From: Ignavibacteria bacterium
GTDB lineage: Bacteria > Bacteroidota > Ignavibacteria > Tepidaquicellales > Tepidaquicellaceae
Length of the DNA stretch: 64,000 nt
Reading direction: 5' to 3'
Assembly: GCA_016709315.1 (NCBI GenBank)
Contig: JADJMZ010000007.1
Coordinates: forward strand, 310,001-374,000
Shown here: in pieces, positions 46,120 through 55,556 of the stretch
How the letters are laid out: the number at the start of each line of letters is the position of its first letter
Numbering within the stretch: position 1 is the stretch's first letter
Notes under the pieces: model-generated
Told to the model about the DNA's origin: nothing
Database searches by the model: none
The model's input: the letters and a program-made list of their open reading frames with translations, nothing else
Program-made: the position numbers and the translations under genes

Positions 46120-49100
46120 TTAAAAGTTTGGTACATTAGAGCTTTTCAGCAGATTTCTTGTTATAAAAGGATAATCAGCTGCTGTGACTACGCCTGATAA
46201 ATTCAGATCACCATAATTATAGATTGTCGAAAGAAGATTATTTGTAACAACTGTATAATCAGCTGCTGAAATTAAAAAGCTCTTGTTTGCATCACCGCTA
46301 TACATTCCTAAAACACCGCTTCCAAGAGCAGCTTCCTCTCCACCGTATACATTCAGGAGACTGGTTGAAAAATCAAACAGAGGACTTGAAGTATTCAATG
46401 TTAAGGCATTTGCAGACATTATTGGTAAATGGTTTCTGTGACCGACTACTACATAATAGTTACCGGGTAGAATTCCGGTGATCTTTACCGGATTTAATCC
46501 GTCAAGGTCAACAACTGATCCGTCTTCTTTTACAAAGGCAGCTCTTCTTCCTCCCGGAATAGCAACTCCATTATCACTGCTTCTGATCTCTAAGTATACC
46601 CAGTCAACAACTCCTGCCGGAATGCTTCCAACAAATTCTGTTCCGTTATAGTTATATTGCGAAGTATTATAAGGCTGTGCCGAAGGAATAAGTCCGTCTG
46701 AATTAATATTAGTTCTCATCAATCCTCCACCAATGTAAGGACCTTCGAGATAAACTTTTATGTTGATGACCGTTCCAAAATCACCAATACAGAACTGACC
46801 GCCACCACTGTATTCTTTATATGCTGTTACATTATTTACTTTAAAGAAATTACCTGCAGCATTAACGGGAGAGAAAGTGGTCCATGAAATTCCGTTCCAC
46901 TCAGCTCCGTAAATGTTTGCTTCAGTTCCGACTATATCTCCGTTATCATAACCGAATGTGTTGTTAGTCGAATAAGAAGTAATTCCTGATTGATTAAAGG
47001 TCCAGAATCTTTTCAGATAATCATTTGTACAATTGTTATAAGGATGAATCACATTTTTTGTATTAGCGTCAAGATATGCTCCGGGAGTCAAAGTCCATTG
47101 CGAGAAAAATACCTGTACAGGAGAATATGCACCTTTTCCTATTGCATAGTTGAATGCAGTTAGAGATGCGGAAGAATAATATTTCCTCAGATTTCCAGTT
47201 CCGTTTGTTTCAACAAAGCTTGAAGTCGGGAATGGGTTAAATATTGAAGCATCATTTGCTAAAGATAAATTGAAAGTGTTAAGAGAAATATTTCCGTTCT
47301 GAAGGAACAGCAATCTTGAAAGACCTAAATTATCAGCAAGCGAAGCTCCGTTCGCTCTGTTAATCTGCAATGTCCTTAATCCGTTTTCTATATGCGGAAT
47401 TACAAGAGTTGAAGAAGTTCCGCCTATAAACATATCTGAACGGTTACCGCCTTCAATAGGTACAGGAATTCCGTCAACAACTGAAGATATCGATCCGTTA
47501 ATACTTAGTGTATTATCCAGTCCGATTCTGACTAAATTATTTGCTGTAAGATTATTTGAAACAGCAAAATCACTTCCCATATTAAATTGTGAGCCTGCTC
47601 CGGATATAACGAGATTATCAAATGAAGTCTGATGCTCTTTAAAAAGGAAACCGGCTCCCGGACTAATCAGAGTAAGGTTTTTATCAATTGTAGTTGTTCC
47701 GGCTATAGTACTATCTGGAACATTCCAGATTGTACCGCCTGAAGTAGTTCCGGAAATTGCAGAAGCAAGATCCGGGAAACTTACATTCGCCTGATTGATT
47801 ATTGAGTTAGGAAGCGTATTCGAATAATTAATAAAATTAAGTGAAGTTCTAACCAGATTAGTGGATGTATTAAAATTAAAGGCAAATCCAATCTGCGGAA
47901 TGAATCCGTCAGCTGTTGCAGGATTGCTCATTGTAATAGTATTGGGAGACCTGTTCGTTACATAAGTATTTGGCGGAATGCCGGGACCTACGATACCCAT
48001 ACCTATAAAAATGCCGGAAGTTGAAGGCATGAATGAAATTATATTGCTTCCGTTTACAAGAAGACCGCCGGAAATAACAGTAGTATCAGGTGTTGCGCCG
48101 TTTTTCCATTTATTGTTGCTGGCGTTGATCGTTCCGCCCTGATCAGTATAATTTACCAGACCGTAGACAAGGTAATTGCTAAGATCGCATTTATCAACTG
48201 TCATGTTATTAACCTGTCTGTTAAAAGCTATAAGAGTATCACAGTTATCAAAAGTAAGTCCTCTCAAAGTAACATTTTCAAGAGAAGCAGGCGGATCAAA
48301 GAGATCATTTCTAGCCTGAACCCATATACCGCTGCCCGGAGTAGCTCTGAATACTCTTGTATTTCTAATTTCAATATTTGAATAATCAAGCCTTGCAAGC
48401 AGGTTGATATCAATACCTATTCTTATATTACCGGGAGGCATTACTACAGATAAATTTTCAAAAACAGAATTTCTTAATTTTTCGAAATAAATAGTATGAC
48501 CCTGGACTTGATTTGTAGGATTATTATTAACAAAAGCGCAGTGTGATATATTTACATTTTCAATCATAGTCGGATCATTTCTTCTCTGAAATGCTACGAT
48601 ACCGAAATATCCGTTTTCACTTACTGTAGAATTTTTCATAATAAAACCGTCAAGACTTGCAAAAGATGGAAAATCTATTCCTGCATAATTACAGTTATTA
48701 AAATTACATGACTCGATCATCAGGTCAGTAAGATTTTCTCTGTTAACTCTTAATCCGTTAACACCGGAAGAAGTAGTCGCAGATGCAAAAACGTTTTCAA
48801 GAGTTACATAACTGTGCCGCATATCAATAGCGTCACCTAATGTTACAGATACTCTTAAATTTTTAAGAACCATTCTCTGCGAACTGGTTCCGCCTGGAGC
48901 GTTCAGTGTGACTGTAGTATTGAACACGGTATTTAATACGGGATTAGATCCCTTCCATGCGCCGATTATATTGATTCTTTTTGTTAAGTTAAATCCGGGA
49001 TATGTTCCTGCTGCAATGACAACATTGTCACCGTCAACTACTGATGCATTATCAATAGCATGCTGAACAGACTGCCATGGTGTTTCTATATTAGTCGCCT

Positions 49101-49221
49101 GTGACGGACTGTTTCCGTTGCTGCCGGTAACTGCATTCACATAGAATGTAGCCGATTGGGCAGAACTCAACAATATAAAATTTGCAAAAAGAATTAATAA
49201 GAAGTTGTAGATTTTTTTCAT
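46120..49221 (-). CDS. Secreted right-handed beta-helix protein with variant dockerin-like C-terminus
   Basis: 1033 residues. Signal peptide (MKKIYNFLLILFANFILLSSAQS), then a parallel beta-helix (about 25-400), introduced by ATFYVNAVTGSNGNSP and the rung INIIGAWKGSNPVL, with repeated short rungs such as SVFENLSVV and VTLRGLTFDNCD. A less regular middle part follows. The C-terminus (about 860-1033) is a diverged version of the shared module: YYVVVGHRNHLPIMS and two loops GDANKSFLISAADYT and GDLNLSGVVTAADYP, ending SNVPNF without the terminal proline. Pectate-lyase-type catalytic residues were not identified, so a structural or glycan-binding role is equally possible. It is upstream of, and probably co-transcribed with, the T9SS protein gene. 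Confidence 0.82.
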   Translation of the reverse strand: MKKIYNFLLILFANFILLSSAQSATFYVNAVTGSNGNSPSQATNIETPWQSVQHAIDNASVVDGDNVVIAAGTYPGFNLTKRINIIGAWKGSNPVLNTVFNTTVTLNAPGGTSSQRMVLKNLRVSVTLGDAIDMRHSYVTLENVFASATTSSGVNGLRVNRENLTDLMIESCNFNNCNYAGIDFPSFASLDGFIMKNSTVSENGYFGIVAFQRRNDPTMIENVNISHCAFVNNNPTNQVQGHTIYFEKLRNSVFENLSVVMPPGNIRIGIDINLLARLDYSNIEIRNTRVFRATPGSGIWVQARNDLFDPPASLENVTLRGLTFDNCDTLIAFNRQVNNMTVDKCDLSNYLVYGLVNYTDQGGTINASNNKWKNGATPDTTVISGGLLVNGSNIISFMPSTSGIFIGMGIVGPGIPPNTYVTNRSPNTITMSNPATADGFIPQIGFAFNFNTSTNLVRTSLNFINYSNTLPNSIINQANVSFPDLASAISGTTSGGTIWNVPDSTIAGTTTIDKNLTLISPGAGFLFKEHQTSFDNLVISGAGSQFNMGSDFAVSNNLTANNLVRIGLDNTLSINGSISSVVDGIPVPIEGGNRSDMFIGGTSSTLVIPHIENGLRTLQINRANGASLADNLGLSRLLFLQNGNISLNTFNLSLANDASIFNPFPTSSFVETNGTGNLRKYYSSASLTAFNYAIGKGAYSPVQVFFSQWTLTPGAYLDANTKNVIHPYNNCTNDYLKRFWTFNQSGITSYSTNNTFGYDNGDIVGTEANIYGAEWNGISWTTFSPVNAAGNFFKVNNVTAYKEYSGGGQFCIGDFGTVINIKVYLEGPYIGGGLMRTNINSDGLIPSAQPYNTSQYNYNGTEFVGSIPAGVVDWVYLEIRSSDNGVAIPGGRRAAFVKEDGSVVDLDGLNPVKITGILPGNYYVVVGHRNHLPIMSANALTLNTSSPLFDFSTSLLNVYGGEEAALGSGVLGMYSGDANKSFLISAADYTVVTNNLLSTIYNYGDLNLSGVVTAADYPFITRNLLKSSNVPNF

Positions 49222-50075
49222 CTGCTTAAAATTAGGGGTTAATTATTTATCGTATAGTTAATTTAGAATTAAAATAAAAATAAAACACAGGATTTTTTTG
49301 AAACTGTTTCAAAAAAATCCGCTTTATTAAAAAACTTATTTTGTAGGTCAAGATATAGTTTTAAAAAACAAATTTCAATTAATATTTTATTAAATATTAT
49401 ACTTCCATACTATGATGTCCAAATTAATTTTGAAGAAGAAAATTTCATTTGCTTTCTAATCACAATTCAAGTTAATAACGTATTATTCAATGATCATACT
49501 AAATAAATTCTTTAAACGGATTTTATATTTATTGCAATCAATTAAAATAGCTAAGGCATTTTCGGTGCCACAGATTTTAATGAAGTATTATGTGTGTTAA
49601 TTTACAATTTATTTTATTAGAAGTAGCGGTTATCGTCATAAATGTCAGAAATTTTCAGAAAATTTTAGAGGTCTTAATAAATTTCTTCATTGCCTCCGGT
49701 CATTGTAAAAAATCAAAGCAAGTGTTTAAAGAACCGATTCTTTTGTAATTCATTGTTTTACCGGATAAAAAGCTACATTATTTAATTGTGAACATGAAAA
49801 AATTATTTCCCGAAGATCAGCGCAAATAGATCAGCAGTATAGTGTGTTTTAAATTTTCAAATTAATTGTATAAGATTTTAACATATAATTCCTTCAGTAA
49901 TTGAAACTTTTATTAATTTACTTTTACAAATATCCGTGTAAAATAACTGCAAATATCAACCTGGCAAATTACCGATTTCAGAAATTTTTTACTTAAGTAA
50001 TATTAATTAAATTTATTTAAATGTTAATATTGATTATTATGAATCACAAATTAAAGATTTTATTTTAAAATTCAG
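49222..50075. other. AT-rich intergenic region without genes
   Basis: 854 bases between two divergent genes. Apart from a perfect palindrome at 49290-49320 nothing stands out: no open frame of interest, no tRNA-like fold noticed, no tandem repeat. Promoters for the divergent beta-helix gene and the 50076 gene must lie here. Confidence 0.6.
49290..49320. repeat. Perfect 14-bp inverted repeat upstream of the beta-helix gene
   Basis: GGATTTTTTTGAAA (49290-49303) and TTTCAAAAAAATCC (49307-49320) with a 3-nt loop. It lies about 70 nt upstream of the beta-helix start codon. It could be an operator, or a hairpin in the leader acting as a terminator or attenuator; T content is within the stem rather than after it. 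Confidence 0.8.
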
Positions 50076-51044
50076 ATGAACAAAAATAACTTAACAAGCT
50101 CAAGATCATTCTTAACAGGGATTATTGATTATGCAGGTTTATTTCCTCCGGCTAATTTACATTTGAAAGAAGCTTTTGAAAATTATTTACTATACAGTAA
50201 AAGTGTTAACAGTTATATGCTTTCAAGGTTTATATGCCCCGTAAAACTTTTTAAGGAACTTGGAAAACTATCCGTAAATTCTGAAAGTGAAATTTATTTA
50301 TCCGTTCTTGGAAGAGGCGGATACAATATTAATGACTTTAACGAAAATCTTTCAGAAGATATTATCATGTGGAAAGAGTTTGTTAAGAATACTAATAACA
50401 GATTTATAACTGATGCATTTGAGATCAAACTTCCTGATGAGCTTATTACTGAACACAAATCCGGAAAAGTTTCTGAATTCATTGATATAATTTCACAAAA
50501 GATAAGATCGGAATTTGAACATCCGGTGTTTATGTTTTTTGAAGGACATATTGGAAGTGAATGGCAGAAGAATGTAAAATGTCTGATAGAAGGAATTAAT
50601 ATTCATAACAAGAATAACAATGATTCCGGATTTAAACTGAGGACAGGAGGAGTCGAAACTTATTCATTTCCTGAACCCGGACAGATTGCTTTTTCAATCA
50701 GAGAATGCCTTGACAATGCGATACGTATGAAATGCACTGCGGGACTTCACCATCCGTTCAGACATTTCGATAAGAATATAGGGACGAAAATGCACGGATT
50801 TGTTAATGTATTCGGAGCAGGAGTAATAGCCATGAGGCATAATATTTCAGATTACGGTCTGAAAGAAATTCTCTCAGATGAAAATCCCGATAACTTTGTT
50901 TTTACAGATGAATATTTTTCATGGAAAGACTGGAAAATTAATATTGATGAAATTAATCTTGCAAGAAAAGATCTTATGATATCTTTTGGAAGCTGCAGCT
51001 TTGATGAACCTGTTGAAGATCTTAAAAATTTAAATTTACTATAA
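50076..51044 (+). CDS. Conserved hypothetical protein linked to fumarylacetoacetase
   Basis: 322 residues, cytoplasmic. Visible conserved blocks are GIIDYAGLFPPANLHLKEAFENY at the N-terminus (quoted in part: DYAGLFPPANL), FKLRTGGVETYSFPEPGQIA, and MKCTAGLHHPFRH followed by HGFVNVFGA. The RTGG and AGLHHP blocks look like active-site loops, perhaps on a TIM-barrel-like fold, but no characterised family is recognised. Genes of this type are often found beside fumarylacetoacetase; here fahA starts 42 nt downstream on the same strand. A role in tyrosine/homogentisate or other aromatic catabolism is inferred only from that context. Confidence 0.75.
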   Translation: MNKNNLTSSRSFLTGIIDYAGLFPPANLHLKEAFENYLLYSKSVNSYMLSRFICPVKLFKELGKLSVNSESEIYLSVLGRGGYNINDFNENLSEDIIMWKEFVKNTNNRFITDAFEIKLPDELITEHKSGKVSEFIDIISQKIRSEFEHPVFMFFEGHIGSEWQKNVKCLIEGINIHNKNNNDSGFKLRTGGVETYSFPEPGQIAFSIRECLDNAIRMKCTAGLHHPFRHFDKNIGTKMHGFVNVFGAGVIAMRHNISDYGLKEILSDENPDNFVFTDEYFSWKDWKINIDEINLARKDLMISFGSCSFDEPVEDLKNLNLL

Positions 51045-51086
51045 CTTTAATTTTACAATTTTTAATTAAAGACCGATCACTCACAT

Positions 51087-52343
51087 ATGAATTGTTTTAT
51101 TGAAACAGAAAAAGATTCGCACTTTCCGATACAGAATCTTCCGTACGGAATTTTCAAAACAAATGACAACCCCGCTCCGAGAGCCGGTACTGCTATCGGG
51201 AAATACATTCTTGACCTTTCGGTCCTTGAATCAAACGGATTTTTTTCGGAAGTATTTAAGAGCAGAAAAAATGTTTTTGCAAATTCAGATCTGAATTTAT
51301 TCATGTCTCTTGGCAGCGAAGTCAGAAAAAACATAAGAAAGATATTGCAAAATATTTTAAGTTCTGATAATCCCGCATTAAAAGAAAATGATTCGCTTAG
51401 GCAGCTGTGTCTTATAGATTCAGTTAAATGTGAAATGTGCATGCCTGTAACTATTGGAGATTATACAGATTTTTATTCGTCAAAAGAGCATGCTACAAAT
51501 GTTGGAATTATGTTCAGAGGCAAAGAGAACGCATTAATGCCGAATTGGCTTCATTTGCCTGTAGCATATCACGGAAGGGCGAGCTCAGTAGTATTAAGCG
51601 GGACGGATATTATTCGTCCAAAAGGTCAGACAAAAGCTGACGATGCGGAAATGCCTTCTTTCGGACCGACGAGACTTTTAGACTTTGAACTTGAAATGGG
51701 ATTTTTTATAGGTACGGGAAACAAACTTAGTGCCCCGATCCCTGTTGACAAAGCAGACGAACATATTTTCGGAATGGTAATGGTAAACGACTGGAGCGCA
51801 CGTGATATTCAGAAATGGGAATATGTTCCTCTCGGACCTTTTCTCGCAAAAAATTTTGCAACTTCAATATCACCTTGGATCGTTACTCTCGAAGCGCTCG
51901 AACCTTTTAAAACAAAAAAAGTAATTCAGGATCCGGAACCTCTTCCTTATTTAAGAAGCAAAGGCGACTGGGCTTATGACATAAAACTTGATGTCAGTAT
52001 AAAAACTGAAAAACTTAAAGCGCCTTTCATTTTATCAAAATCAAATTACAGATATATGTACTGGGACATTTGTCAGCAGCTTGCTCATCATACTGTAAAC
52101 GGATGCAATATGAGGACAGGTGATTTGCTCGCTTCAGGAACAATAAGCGGACCCGATAAATCTTCATTCGGAAGTATGCTTGAAATAACATGGAGAGGAA
52201 CTGAGCCGGTCAAATTGCCGGATGATGAAGAAAGGAAATTTCTTCTGGATGGTGATGAACTTACGATAACGGGTTGGTGTCAGGGTGAAGATTACAGAGT
52301 TGGTTTTGGTGAAGTTAAAGGTAAAATAATTCCTGCAGTCTGA
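51087..52343 (+). CDS. fahA: Fumarylacetoacetase
   Basis: Hydrolyses fumarylacetoacetate to fumarate and acetoacetate, the last step of tyrosine/homogentisate breakdown. 418 residues, normal length. N-terminal domain (about 10-110) includes FPIQNLPYGIF; the C-terminal catalytic domain has YTDFYSSKEHATNVGIMFRG (catalytic His/Glu region), LPVAYHGRASSVVLSG, FELEMGFFIG, VMVNDWSARDIQKWEYVPLGPFLAKNFATSISPW (in part) and GDLLASGTISGPDKSSFGSMLE. Metal ligands Asp/Glu/Glu/Asp fall in these blocks. It pairs with the hypothetical gene upstream. Other homogentisate-pathway genes are not in the window. Confidence 0.95.
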   Translation: MNCFIETEKDSHFPIQNLPYGIFKTNDNPAPRAGTAIGKYILDLSVLESNGFFSEVFKSRKNVFANSDLNLFMSLGSEVRKNIRKILQNILSSDNPALKENDSLRQLCLIDSVKCEMCMPVTIGDYTDFYSSKEHATNVGIMFRGKENALMPNWLHLPVAYHGRASSVVLSGTDIIRPKGQTKADDAEMPSFGPTRLLDFELEMGFFIGTGNKLSAPIPVDKADEHIFGMVMVNDWSARDIQKWEYVPLGPFLAKNFATSISPWIVTLEALEPFKTKKVIQDPEPLPYLRSKGDWAYDIKLDVSIKTEKLKAPFILSKSNYRYMYWDICQQLAHHTVNGCNMRTGDLLASGTISGPDKSSFGSMLEITWRGTEPVKLPDDEERKFLLDGDELTITGWCQGEDYRVGFGEVKGKIIPAV

Positions 52344-52356
52344 AACCATTTTACTT

Positions 52357-53220
52357 ATGAAATTTATTAAAATATTATTACTGAGTACTTCCGTTTTATT
52401 CTTTTCATGCAGTGAAGACAGCGTTAATCCTGAAAATATTCCTCAGGATAATTTTACTTATCCTTTCAGCATTAACTCATTCTGGTATTACGGAACAAAA
52501 AATTTTGTAACAAATCTAAGACCCGATTCATTGAGTTCTGTATTTTCAACAGATACAATTTCCGGATACGGGGGAGCAACATTTTTAAAAGATACAATTA
52601 TTAACAACGATACTTTGCGGCTTTTCAGAAACAGTCACAGTGATGAAGTTCATGCTCATACTTCGCTTGAGTTTTATAAGCAAACAGATTCGGGACTTAT
52701 AAGACATGCTTTTTACTCAAACGGTACAAACTTCGGTCCATTCAGGCATGAAAAAAAATATACATTTTCAATTAACGGAAAAGAATTTCACTCTGCACGG
52801 GATTTGATAAATTTTTATAATAACGATTTTAACATTAATTATGATAATCCGGCAGAAGACAGCGTTTTGTTTTTTGATAATCCGCCTGTGACTATGGTAA
52901 AATATCCTGTTGTAATTGGGACCGAATGGAATTTTTACTCTGTCCTGTCTATAATACTTACAAAGAAGTATCTTGGTTATGAAACTATTGTTTCAAATGA
53001 TAAATCCTATTACTGTGTAAAAATTCAGAAACAGTGGTACAATAATAACTCTCTTGTGCCGGATCCTCATCTGATTTTCTATGACTATTTTTCAAAAGAC
53101 GGAATGGTAAAAAGGGATTTTACTATCAAAGATGTAGCGGTAAGTAATAGTTCAGGTCAGCTTATAGGATACATTGATGTAAAAGAGGAAGCATTCTTAA
53201 ATATTTTTTCACAACCTTAA
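52357..53220 (+). CDS. Predicted lipoprotein of unknown function
   Basis: 287 residues. The N-terminus MKFIKILLLSTSVLFFSC has a lipobox with Cys18, and the following residues (SED) lack an inner-membrane retention Asp at +2, so outer-membrane location is likely. The mature part has periodic F/Y/W residues (YPFSINSFWYYGTKN, YPVVIGTEWNFYS, YDYFSKDGMVKRDF) typical of small secreted beta proteins. No family recognised. Packed between fahA (13 nt) and selD (6 nt), so probably in the same transcript, though a functional link is not evident. Confidence 0.75.
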   Translation: MKFIKILLLSTSVLFFSCSEDSVNPENIPQDNFTYPFSINSFWYYGTKNFVTNLRPDSLSSVFSTDTISGYGGATFLKDTIINNDTLRLFRNSHSDEVHAHTSLEFYKQTDSGLIRHAFYSNGTNFGPFRHEKKYTFSINGKEFHSARDLINFYNNDFNINYDNPAEDSVLFFDNPPVTMVKYPVVIGTEWNFYSVLSIILTKKYLGYETIVSNDKSYYCVKIQKQWYNNNSLVPDPHLIFYDYFSKDGMVKRDFTIKDVAVSNSSGQLIGYIDVKEEAFLNIFSQP

Positions 53221-53226
53221 AATTAT

Positions 53227-54297
53227 ATGAACAAACAAAAGACACGGCTTACTCAAATGGTTACTTCAGCAGGATGCGCTGCAAAAATATTTCCGCATAT
53301 TCTTGCAGAAGCTTTAAAAGATATTCAGTGGAAAACTAATGAGAATGTTCTCGTTGGATTTGAAGGCAGGGATGATGCGGGAGTTTATAAAATTAATGAA
53401 AAACTTGCGCTGATCCACACAACTGATTTTTTTACTCCCGTAGTTGATGATCCTTATCTCTTTGGTCAGATTGCAGCAGCAAATGCTTTGAGCGATGTTT
53501 ATGCTATGGGAGGAACTCCGGTCAGCGGTCTGAACATAGTAGCATTTCCGCAAACTGCAGATCTGGGAATTCTGAAGGAGATCCTTCGCGGCGGTTCGGA
53601 TAAAATGAATGAAGCAAATGCTGTTATAATCGGCGGACATTCAATTGATATTGCAAATATTGTTTACGGACTTGCTGTAACCGGTACAATAGTACCTGAA
53701 AATATAAAAGGTAATAATTCCGCTAAAGCAGGTGATAAACTGATCCTTACTAAAGCGCTTGGAACAGGTCTGCTTAACAATGCTGTCAAGTTTTCTAATC
53801 TTGAAGAAACCGAACCGGAGATATATCAGCAGCTTATTTCATCTATGACAAGATTGAATAAAAATGCTTCCGAAAGTATGGTCAAAGCAAAAGCGAATGC
53901 ATGCACTGATATCACCGGATTCGGTCTTGCAGGTCATTCTATGCAGATGGCTGTTGCAAGTAAAGCAGCGCTTAAGTTCGATGTTAACAGTATCAATGCA
54001 ATGGACGGAGCGATTCAGGCGATAGAAGATAATTTACTTACAAGAGGAGATAAATCAAACCGCGAATATACAAAAGATTTCGTGCAGACTTCGGGACAAA
54101 TTAATTCAGCACTGGAACATCTTCTTTACGATCCTCAGACTTCAGGCGGACTTCTTATTTCAGTTCCGGAAGACCACGCAAATTACCTTTTGCTGGAGCT
54201 TCACCGCTGCGGAGATATTTTTGCTAATATTGTCGGAGAGGTTCTGGAATGTTCGGAAAACTATAAAGCCGGAACAATCCTTTTTGATTACAAATAA
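53227..54297 (+). CDS. selD: Selenide, water dikinase (selenophosphate synthetase)
   Basis: Makes monoselenophosphate from selenide and ATP, the selenium donor for tRNA selenouridine or selenocysteine synthesis. 356 residues. The catalytic Cys lies in LTQMVTSAGCAAKI: it aligns with Cys17 of E. coli SelD and Lys is retained, while the second Cys (Cys19 position) is Ala, as in many homologues. Metal/ATP motifs DDAGVY, IHTTDFFTPVVDDPYLFGQIAAANALSDVYAMGG (in part), IGGHSI, TDITGFGLAGH and DPQTSGGLL are present. No selenocysteine codon in the active site. It directly precedes selU. Confidence 0.95.
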   Translation: MNKQKTRLTQMVTSAGCAAKIFPHILAEALKDIQWKTNENVLVGFEGRDDAGVYKINEKLALIHTTDFFTPVVDDPYLFGQIAAANALSDVYAMGGTPVSGLNIVAFPQTADLGILKEILRGGSDKMNEANAVIIGGHSIDIANIVYGLAVTGTIVPENIKGNNSAKAGDKLILTKALGTGLLNNAVKFSNLEETEPEIYQQLISSMTRLNKNASESMVKAKANACTDITGFGLAGHSMQMAVASKAALKFDVNSINAMDGAIQAIEDNLLTRGDKSNREYTKDFVQTSGQINSALEHLLYDPQTSGGLLISVPEDHANYLLLELHRCGDIFANIVGEVLECSENYKAGTILFDYK

Positions 54298-54332
54298 TTA
54301 TTGAATATTCAAAGCGACATCTGATTTCATAT

Positions 54333-55511
54333 ATGATAAAAGACAGTAACCCTAAAGAACTTTTTGAATACGTGAGATCTGCAGATGTTTCAGAAGTTAA
54401 AAGTCTGAATGAAATTATTTCCGGATATGATTTCAACTCAGTAAGCATTGAAGAAATTCTCTCCGCAATAAAAATTAATTCACCGGAAATACTCCTTATA
54501 GACGCAAGATCAGAAAAGGAATTCGAAGAATCTGCAATTCCTGGCGCACTTAACTTTCCTGTTCTTACAAACAGCGAGAGACATAATGTAGGATTGATCT
54601 ACAAAAAATATTCTCAGACCTCAGCTCTGTGGCTTGCTATCCGGTATGCAGAACCAAAAACCGAAAGTTTAAAAGAATTTCTGAATGCAAATAATGCTTA
54701 CGAAAAAAAAACTTACATTTACTGCTGGAGAGGCGGAGGCAGAAGCAAATATCTTTCCAAAATGGCTGCTGATCTGGGACGGAAGCCGGCTGTATTAAAA
54801 GGCGGATACAAATCTTTCAGACAAAGTGTAAATAATTATTTTTCTCAGTCAAAATTCGGTGAAGGATTGCTGGAGCTTTCAGGGCTTACCGGCTGCGGGA
54901 AAACCGAACTGCTCCGAAGTGTTACCGGGATATTACCTGTAATTGATCTTGAATTATCTGCAAGACATTTTTCAAGTCTGCTTGGACATATTCCTTTTGA
55001 GATAAGAAACTACTCCCCTGTTTCCAATCAGTCTGCATTTGAGAACAGCGTATATTCCCAGATATTTTTCGGTAAAAATGAAAACCTTTCTGAAACAAAA
55101 TATGTGATAGAAAGTGAAAGCAGGAGAATCGGTCCGTTCGAAATGCCGGGTATTTTATTTGAGAAACTGCAGAGTTCTCCTTCATTAAAAATTACATGCA
55201 GTATTGATGGAAGGATAAAAAGAATTATTAATGATTATTTCGGAGAAGATTTAAAAGGTATTGAACCAATGCTTAAGATCATGATCGATAAGGAAAATTT
55301 TTTCAGACAGCGTCTCAGCAATAAAAGTTTCGATTATCTTATAATGCTTTTAAATGAACAAAGAGTGTCCGAATTCTGTGAAATGATGATAAAAGAATAT
55401 TACGACAAAAAATACCTTGATAAAGCAAAAACTCATATTATTGAAATTTCTACGGATAATATTATTTCTGCAAAGGAAACTTTGATCAGTGTTTACAACA
55501 AACTACTCTGA
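54333..55511 (+). CDS. selU: tRNA 2-selenouridine synthase
   Basis: MnmH/SelU replaces sulphur by selenium in 2-thiouridine at the wobble position of some tRNAs, via a geranylated intermediate. 392 residues. The rhodanese domain (about 40-165) includes LLIDARSEKEFEESAIPGALNFPVL (in part) and the catalytic Cys in YCWRGGGRSKYLS. The C-terminal P-loop domain has Walker A GLTGCGKTELL and VIDLELSARHFSSLLG. About 30 residues longer at the N-terminus than the E. coli enzyme. It follows selD by 35 nt; with no selA, selB or tRNA-Sec in view, selenouridine formation is the likely use of SelD here. Confidence 0.93.
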   Translation: MIKDSNPKELFEYVRSADVSEVKSLNEIISGYDFNSVSIEEILSAIKINSPEILLIDARSEKEFEESAIPGALNFPVLTNSERHNVGLIYKKYSQTSALWLAIRYAEPKTESLKEFLNANNAYEKKTYIYCWRGGGRSKYLSKMAADLGRKPAVLKGGYKSFRQSVNNYFSQSKFGEGLLELSGLTGCGKTELLRSVTGILPVIDLELSARHFSSLLGHIPFEIRNYSPVSNQSAFENSVYSQIFFGKNENLSETKYVIESESRRIGPFEMPGILFEKLQSSPSLKITCSIDGRIKRIINDYFGEDLKGIEPMLKIMIDKENFFRQRLSNKSFDYLIMLLNEQRVSEFCEMMIKEYYDKKYLDKAKTHIIEISTDNIISAKETLISVYNKLL

Positions 55512-55556
55512 ATAAATTTTATTCAGGTAAATATTTTTATAATAAGCTATGCTTTT

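Noticed and set aside
55509..55527. Terminator of selU
   Set aside because: CTGAATAAA/TTTATTCAG is short, AU-only in most pairs and has almost no loop; too weak to call.
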